Shown piece after piece: positions 6,002 through 9,148 of a stretch of 9,148 nt of DNA; the first letter of the stretch is position 1, and each line of letters starts with the position of its first letter. Source of the DNA: Actinomycetes bacterium (GTDB lineage: Bacteria; Actinomycetota; Actinomycetes; Mycobacteriales; Mycobacteriaceae); assembly GCA_023416315.1 (NCBI GenBank), contig JAEZIA010000277.1:1-9148 (forward strand), given 5' to 3'. Under the pieces are notes generated by a model, which saw nothing but the letters and a program-made list of their open reading frames with translations, was not told the origin of the DNA and searched no databases. A program made the translations under genes and the position numbers.

Positions 6002-8353
6002 TCAGTCCCTGGCGAAGGCCGCAGCGAGTTCACGCTCAGCATCGACGTAGGCAGCACCCGACACATCGACGACCACCTGGGCGATCGTGCCACCGGTGAA
6101 GCTGAAAGGTGCCTGGTAGGACGCCGAGACCGCCTGCCCGAGATTGCGCCCCACGCTCACCCCGCCACCGGCCAACCCGAAGGTGAACGGATGCGCTTTC
6201 ACACCGGCCAGGCTGGCCACCGCGTCGCCGTCGACGTAGAGCGTGACGTCACCCAGCGGGGTGTGGCTGCCCTCGACCGTGCCGGTCCGGGTGTAGGCCA
6301 CCCCCAGGATGTGGTCGCCCAGCGGCACCGGGTCCGGAGCGCTCACCCGTTGTTCATCCTCGCCGAAGAAGTTGTAGACGAACTGCAGCCGCCCGTCGGC
6401 GACGAACAACACGTAGCCGCCGTGACCGGCACCCTGCTTGAGCAGCACCCCCTGCACATCCGGACTGCCGATCGTGACCTCGGCCAGCACCGAGAATGAC
6501 CGGCCCATGATGTTCACGCACGCGCCCATGCCCACCGGTGCGGTGTTCGGGTAGTAGACGTAGCGCGGGCGGTCTCCCGCCAACGTGGGGCGCCAACGCC
6601 CGAGCATCTCCCCCACGTTCAGGTCGGTCAACGGCAGGCCGTTGTACTTCTCGGCCTCGCTGAACCACAGCTTCTGCAGCTCGGCGAGCTTGTCGGGATG
6701 CTCGGCCGCCAGGTCGCGGCATTGGCTGCGGTCGTTCTCGATGTGGTACAGCTCCCAGCGGTCGGCGTCGAAATGCGACCAGCCCGACGGCGACGCGGGG
6801 TGCACGGCGCTGGCGAACCAGCCCTTGTGCCAGATCCCCCGGGTGCCCAGCATGGTGTAGAACTGGGTGTCCTTGCCGGTGTCTGTCGTCGAATCCTCCA
6901 GCGTCGCTTTGAAACTCACCCCGTCCAGCGGCTTCTGCGCAATCCCCTTGACCGTCTGCGGTGGATCGATGCCAAGCAGTTCGTAGACCGTCGGCGTGAT
7001 GTCGCTGACGTTGACGTAGTTGTCCCGAACCTCACCGTGTGCGGCAATTCCGTTGGGCCAGGAGATGATTGCGGTATCGGCGATGCCGCCTTCATGGGAC
7101 GCGTAGCGCTTGTAGAGCTTGTACGGCGTGTTGAACGCCATCGCCCACCCGATCGGGTAGTGGCCGTACGTGGTGGGCCCGCCGAGTTCGTCGTAGAAGC
7201 GCATGCTTTCGGCGACGGTGTCGATATAGCCGTTGAAAAACTTGCCCTCGTTGACCGACCCGTTGGGGCCGCCCTCGCCACTGGCGCCGTTGTCGGAGAT
7301 CACCACGATGATCGTGTTGTCGAGCTGGCCGGACTCCTCCAGGTAGTCCAGGATCCGGCCGATCTGAGCGTCGGTGTAGGACAGGAACCCGGCGAACACT
7401 TCGGCCATCCGGGAGAACAACCGCTTCTCCTCGTCGGACAGCGAATCCCACGGACGAACGGTGTCCTGCTCAGGCCAGGGCTGGCCACCCGGGCCGGTGA
7501 CGTCGGCGTAGGGGTTCACCGCGGACAGTTCGGTGTCCGGGGGCACGATGCCGAGCTTCTTCTGGTTCTCCAGCACGATCTCGCGGTAGCGCTCGTACCC
7601 CATGTCGAAGGTGCCGGCGTACCGGTCAGCCCACTCCCGGAACACGTGGTGCGGGGCGTGGCCCGCCCCCGGGCACAAATAGGTGAACCACGGCTTGTCC
7701 GGGGCGATCATCGTCGAATCACGGATGAACTCGATTGTCTTGTCCGCCAGGTCCTTCGAGAGGTGGTACCCCTCCTCGGGAGTGGCCGGCGCCTCCACGG
7801 GATGGCTGTCGTAGACCAGCTCGGGATACCACTGGTCGGTTTCGCCGCCCATGAACCCATAGAACCGCTCGAAGCCGCGGCCCAGCGGCCAGTGCCGACG
7901 GGTCGCCGCGAGGTTGGACTCCTCGATCGGGGTGAGGTGCCACTTGCCCACGCAGTAGGTGCTGTAGCCGCGTTCGGCGAGCACCTCCGAGATCAGTGCG
8001 GTGTCATCGGGAATGCGGCCGTTGATGCCGGGGAAGCCGTCGGTGAACTCCTCGATGGTCGCCATCCCGACGGTGGTGGCATTGCGGCCGGTCAGTAGCG
8101 ACGCCCGGGTCGGCGAGCACAGCGCCGTGGTGTGGAACTGGGAGAGCCGAACCCCGCGCTCGGCGATCCGCGACATCGCCGGCATCGCCACCAATCCGCC
8201 GAAGCAATCCCACGTCGCGATGCCGATGTCGTCCCACACCAGATAGAGCACGTTGGGTGCGTTCTCCGGCGCGGACGGCGCAGCGTAGGGACCCCAATCC
8301 GGCTCGGAGTCGCGGATGTCCAGTTCGATCCTGCCGTTGAACTCCGTTGTCAT
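6002..8353 (-). CDS. atsA: Arylsulfatase, Cys-type formylglycine sulfatase
   Basis: A type I sulfatase that hydrolyses sulfate esters using a C-alpha-formylglycine made from an active-site cysteine. Numbering from the upstream GTG at 8359, the signature CSPTRASLLTGR starts at C81, the modifiable residue. Metal-binding D43-D44 lie in LVWDDIG, K139 and H141 in GKWH, H234 in GAGHAPHH, and D356-N357 in ISDNG. Residues about 600-785 form an extra beta-rich C-terminal domain (FSVLAEVTIG, VTLYVDGDAV) resembling a concanavalin-like fold. No signal peptide is visible. I start at ATG 8353 (783 residues), because GAAAG lies 9 nt upstream of it but only 3 nt before the GTG. Length and position between rpsQ and rplN match M. 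tuberculosis AtsA (Rv0711, about 787 residues). The natural substrate is unknown. A formylglycine-generating enzyme must be supplied from elsewhere, as none is in this window. Confidence 0.95.
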   Translation of the reverse strand: MTTEFNGRIELDIRDSEPDWGPYAAPSAPENAPNVLYLVWDDIGIATWDCFGGLVAMPAMSRIAERGVRLSQFHTTALCSPTRASLLTGRNATTVGMATIEEFTDGFPGINGRIPDDTALISEVLAERGYSTYCVGKWHLTPIEESNLAATRRHWPLGRGFERFYGFMGGETDQWYPELVYDSHPVEAPATPEEGYHLSKDLADKTIEFIRDSTMIAPDKPWFTYLCPGAGHAPHHVFREWADRYAGTFDMGYERYREIVLENQKKLGIVPPDTELSAVNPYADVTGPGGQPWPEQDTVRPWDSLSDEEKRLFSRMAEVFAGFLSYTDAQIGRILDYLEESGQLDNTIIVVISDNGASGEGGPNGSVNEGKFFNGYIDTVAESMRFYDELGGPTTYGHYPIGWAMAFNTPYKLYKRYASHEGGIADTAIISWPNGIAAHGEVRDNYVNVSDITPTVYELLGIDPPQTVKGIAQKPLDGVSFKATLEDSTTDTGKDTQFYTMLGTRGIWHKGWFASAVHPASPSGWSHFDADRWELYHIENDRSQCRDLAAEHPDKLAELQKLWFSEAEKYNGLPLTDLNVGEMLGRWRPTLAGDRPRYVYYPNTAPVGMGACVNIMGRSFSVLAEVTIGSPDVQGVLLKQGAGHGGYVLFVADGRLQFVYNFFGEDEQRVSAPDPVPLGDHILGVAYTRTGTVEGSHTPLGDVTLYVDGDAVASLAGVKAHPFTFGLAGGGVSVGRNLGQAVSASYQAPFSFTGGTIAQVVVDVSGAAYVDAERELAAAFARD

Positions 8354-8368
8354 ACGCACAGACTTTCA

Positions 8369-8400
8369 TGTGCGGCACCGGTTGTGGGTGATTCCGCACA
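8369..8400. promoter_or_regulatory. Inverted repeat upstream of atsA, possible operator
   Basis: TGTGCGG (8369-8375) and CCGCACA (8394-8400) are perfect 7-bp inverted arms separated by 18 nt, within the 50 bp upstream of the atsA ATG. The position would suit a dimeric repressor or an mRNA hairpin covering the leader. No good -35/-10 pair was found in this short region, so the promoter of atsA remains unlocated. Moderate-to-low confidence. Confidence 0.35.
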
Positions 8401-8406
8401 CGCATG

Positions 8407-8445
8407 ACAAAGCGAGCCGCGGCTTGTCAGCCACGGCTCGCGTTT
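8407..8445 (-). terminator. Intrinsic terminator at the end of the S10 operon
   Basis: On the minus strand, GCGAGCCGTGGC (8441-8430) pairs with GCCGCGGCTCGC (8423-8412) over 12 positions with one G-U wobble and a 6-nt loop. It is followed by TTTGT (8411-8407). It begins 19 nt after the rpsQ stop. On the plus strand the stem has one C-A mismatch and is followed by GTTTGTT, so weak bidirectional activity is possible. It separates rpsQ from atsA. Confidence 0.8.
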
Positions 8446-8460
8446 GTTATGAGCGAAGTA

Positions 8461-8757
8461 CTACTTGGCGCGCTCGAGCACCTCGACCAGCCGCCAGCGC
8501 TTGCTCGCCGACAGCGGGCGGGTCTCCATCAACGACACGCGGTCGCCGATACCGGCCTCGCCGTTCTCGTCGTGTGCCTTCACCTTGGTGGTGGTCCGGA
8601 TGATCTTGCCGTAGAGCGGGTGGCTCTTGCGAGACTCCAGTTCGACGACGATCGTCTTCTGCATCTTGTCACTGACCACGTAGCCGATGGCCGTCTTGCG
8701 ACGGCCGCGCGGCTGCTCGGTGCGCTCAGTGTGCTTGGGGCCCTTAGTTTCTGCCAT
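8461..8757 (-). CDS. rpsQ: 30S ribosomal protein S17
   Basis: A 98-residue S17, a primary 16S rRNA-binding protein of the 30S body. The OB-fold core begins at RKTAIGYVVSDKMQKTIVVE (about residues 20-39). The family signature GDRVSLMETRPLS (71-83) and SKRWRLVEVLERAK follow. The first 18 residues are a charged N-terminal extension (AETKGPKHTERTEQPRG), commonly longer in mycobacteria than in E. coli (84 residues). The ATG shares its A with the rpmC stop codon (TAATG), and GAGGAA lies in the last rpmC codons. It is the last gene of the S10 operon here and is followed by a terminator hairpin. Confidence 0.98.
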   Translation of the reverse strand: MAETKGPKHTERTEQPRGRRKTAIGYVVSDKMQKTIVVELESRKSHPLYGKIIRTTTKVKAHDENGEAGIGDRVSLMETRPLSASKRWRLVEVLERAK

Positions 8758-8990
8758 TACGATTCCTCACCAGCGGGTCCGGCGGCCAGACCCAGTTCAC
8801 GTTCGCGCAGCACGGTGTAGATGCGCGCAATCTCCTGACGCACGGTGCGAAGCCGGCGATTGTTGTCCAACTGCCCGGTCGCCATCTGGAAGCGCAGGTT
8901 GAACAGCTCTTCCTTGGATTCCCGCAGCTTGTCGGTCAGCTCTTCGTCGGTGAGCTCACGCAGTTCGCCGGCGCTGATGCCCACAGCCAT
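8757..8990 (-). CDS. rpmC: 50S ribosomal protein L29
   Basis: A 77-residue L29, a two-helix protein near the exit tunnel that helps dock the trigger factor and signal recognition particle. It has the typical antiparallel helices: ELRELTDEELTDKLRESKEE and then FNLRFQMATGQLDNN, followed by RLRTVRQEIARIYTVLRERE. A short C-terminal extension (LGLAAGPAGEES) makes it longer than the 63-residue E. coli protein. The ATG at 8990 overlaps the rplP stop by one base (TGATG), and GAGGAG lies 8 nt upstream. Its TAA overlaps the rpsQ ATG by one base. Confidence 0.98.
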   Translation of the reverse strand: MAVGISAGELRELTDEELTDKLRESKEELFNLRFQMATGQLDNNRRLRTVRQEIARIYTVLRERELGLAAGPAGEES

Positions 8991-9148
8991 CAGAACTGCT
9001 CCTCTCGGGTCACGATGCGTGCCTTGATCGGCAGCTTGTGGATCGCGCGCGTCAGTGCGGCGCGGGCGATCTCCTCATTGGGGTAGCTCAGCTCGAACAG
9101 CACGCGGCCAGGCTTGACGTTGGCCACCCACCACTCGGGCGAGCCCTT
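8990..9148 (-). CDS. rplP: 50S ribosomal protein L16, C-terminal part (cut by window edge)
   Basis: The last 52 residues of L16, which lies by the A-site tRNA and peptidyl transferase centre. Reading the minus strand from the right edge gives KGSPEWWVANVKPGRVLFEL, then SYPNEEIARAALTRAIHKLP and the end IKARIVTREEQF. The GxPEWWVA and KPGRVLFE segments are diagnostic of L16. The TGA stop overlaps the rpmC start by one base. The 5' part of the gene is beyond base 9148. Order rplP-rpmC-rpsQ is standard for S10 operons. Confidence 0.97.
   Translation of the reverse strand, partial: KGSPEWWVANVKPGRVLFELSYPNEEIARAALTRAIHKLPIKARIVTREEQF

Noticed and set aside
6698..8098. Long plus-strand open frame (466 codons) opposite atsA
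   Set aside because: It is antisense to a well-supported sulfatase, has no recognisable motif, and is what high-GC third-position bias produces on the opposite strand.

Overview
The window is high-GC actinobacterial DNA. The protein sequences and gene order point to a Mycobacterium (sensu lato). It carries part of the ribosomal protein S10 and spc gene clusters, all on the minus strand, so transcription runs from high to low coordinates. The mycobacterial assignment rests on close agreement with remembered mycobacterial L14, S8 and S5 sequences, and on a Cys-type arylsulfatase lying between rpsQ and rplN, as atsA does in M. tuberculosis (Rv0710-Rv0714).

Layout in transcription order. At the right edge are the C-terminus of rplP (L16), then rpmC (L29) and rpsQ (S17). 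These overlap by single bases and form the end of the S10 operon. A strong GC-rich hairpin follows rpsQ and looks like the operon terminator. Next come three non-ribosomal genes: a 783-residue arylsulfatase (atsA), a small LpqN-like secreted lipoprotein 21 bp downstream, and a 305-residue AbiEi/DUF559-like protein with PD-(D/E)XK-type residues. A 315-bp non-coding stretch follows. It holds three copies of a 12-bp element (two direct, one inverted), a convincing -35/-10 promoter and a symmetrical leader hairpin. The spc operon then runs rplN, rplX, rplE, rpsN (zinc type), rpsH, rplF, rplR, rpsE, rpmD and rplO (N-terminal part, cut by the left edge).

How it works together. The ribosomal genes are tightly packed, with stop/start overlaps and Shine-Dalgarno sequences inside upstream genes, consistent with polycistronic, partly coupled translation. 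The 4.4-kb non-ribosomal insert appears to be insulated by the rpsQ terminator on one side and a dedicated rplN promoter on the other. The spc genes can therefore be expressed independently of the insert.

Most of the window is ordinary housekeeping sequence. The points of interest are the insert between rpsQ and rplN (orphan AbiEi/endonuclease-like gene, LpqN-like lipoprotein, no adjacent sulfatase-maturing enzyme), the repeats after the AbiEi-like gene, the hairpins before rplN and rpsH, and an internally repeated Arg/Gly/Asp-rich tail in S5. I do not see a clear new multi-gene system.
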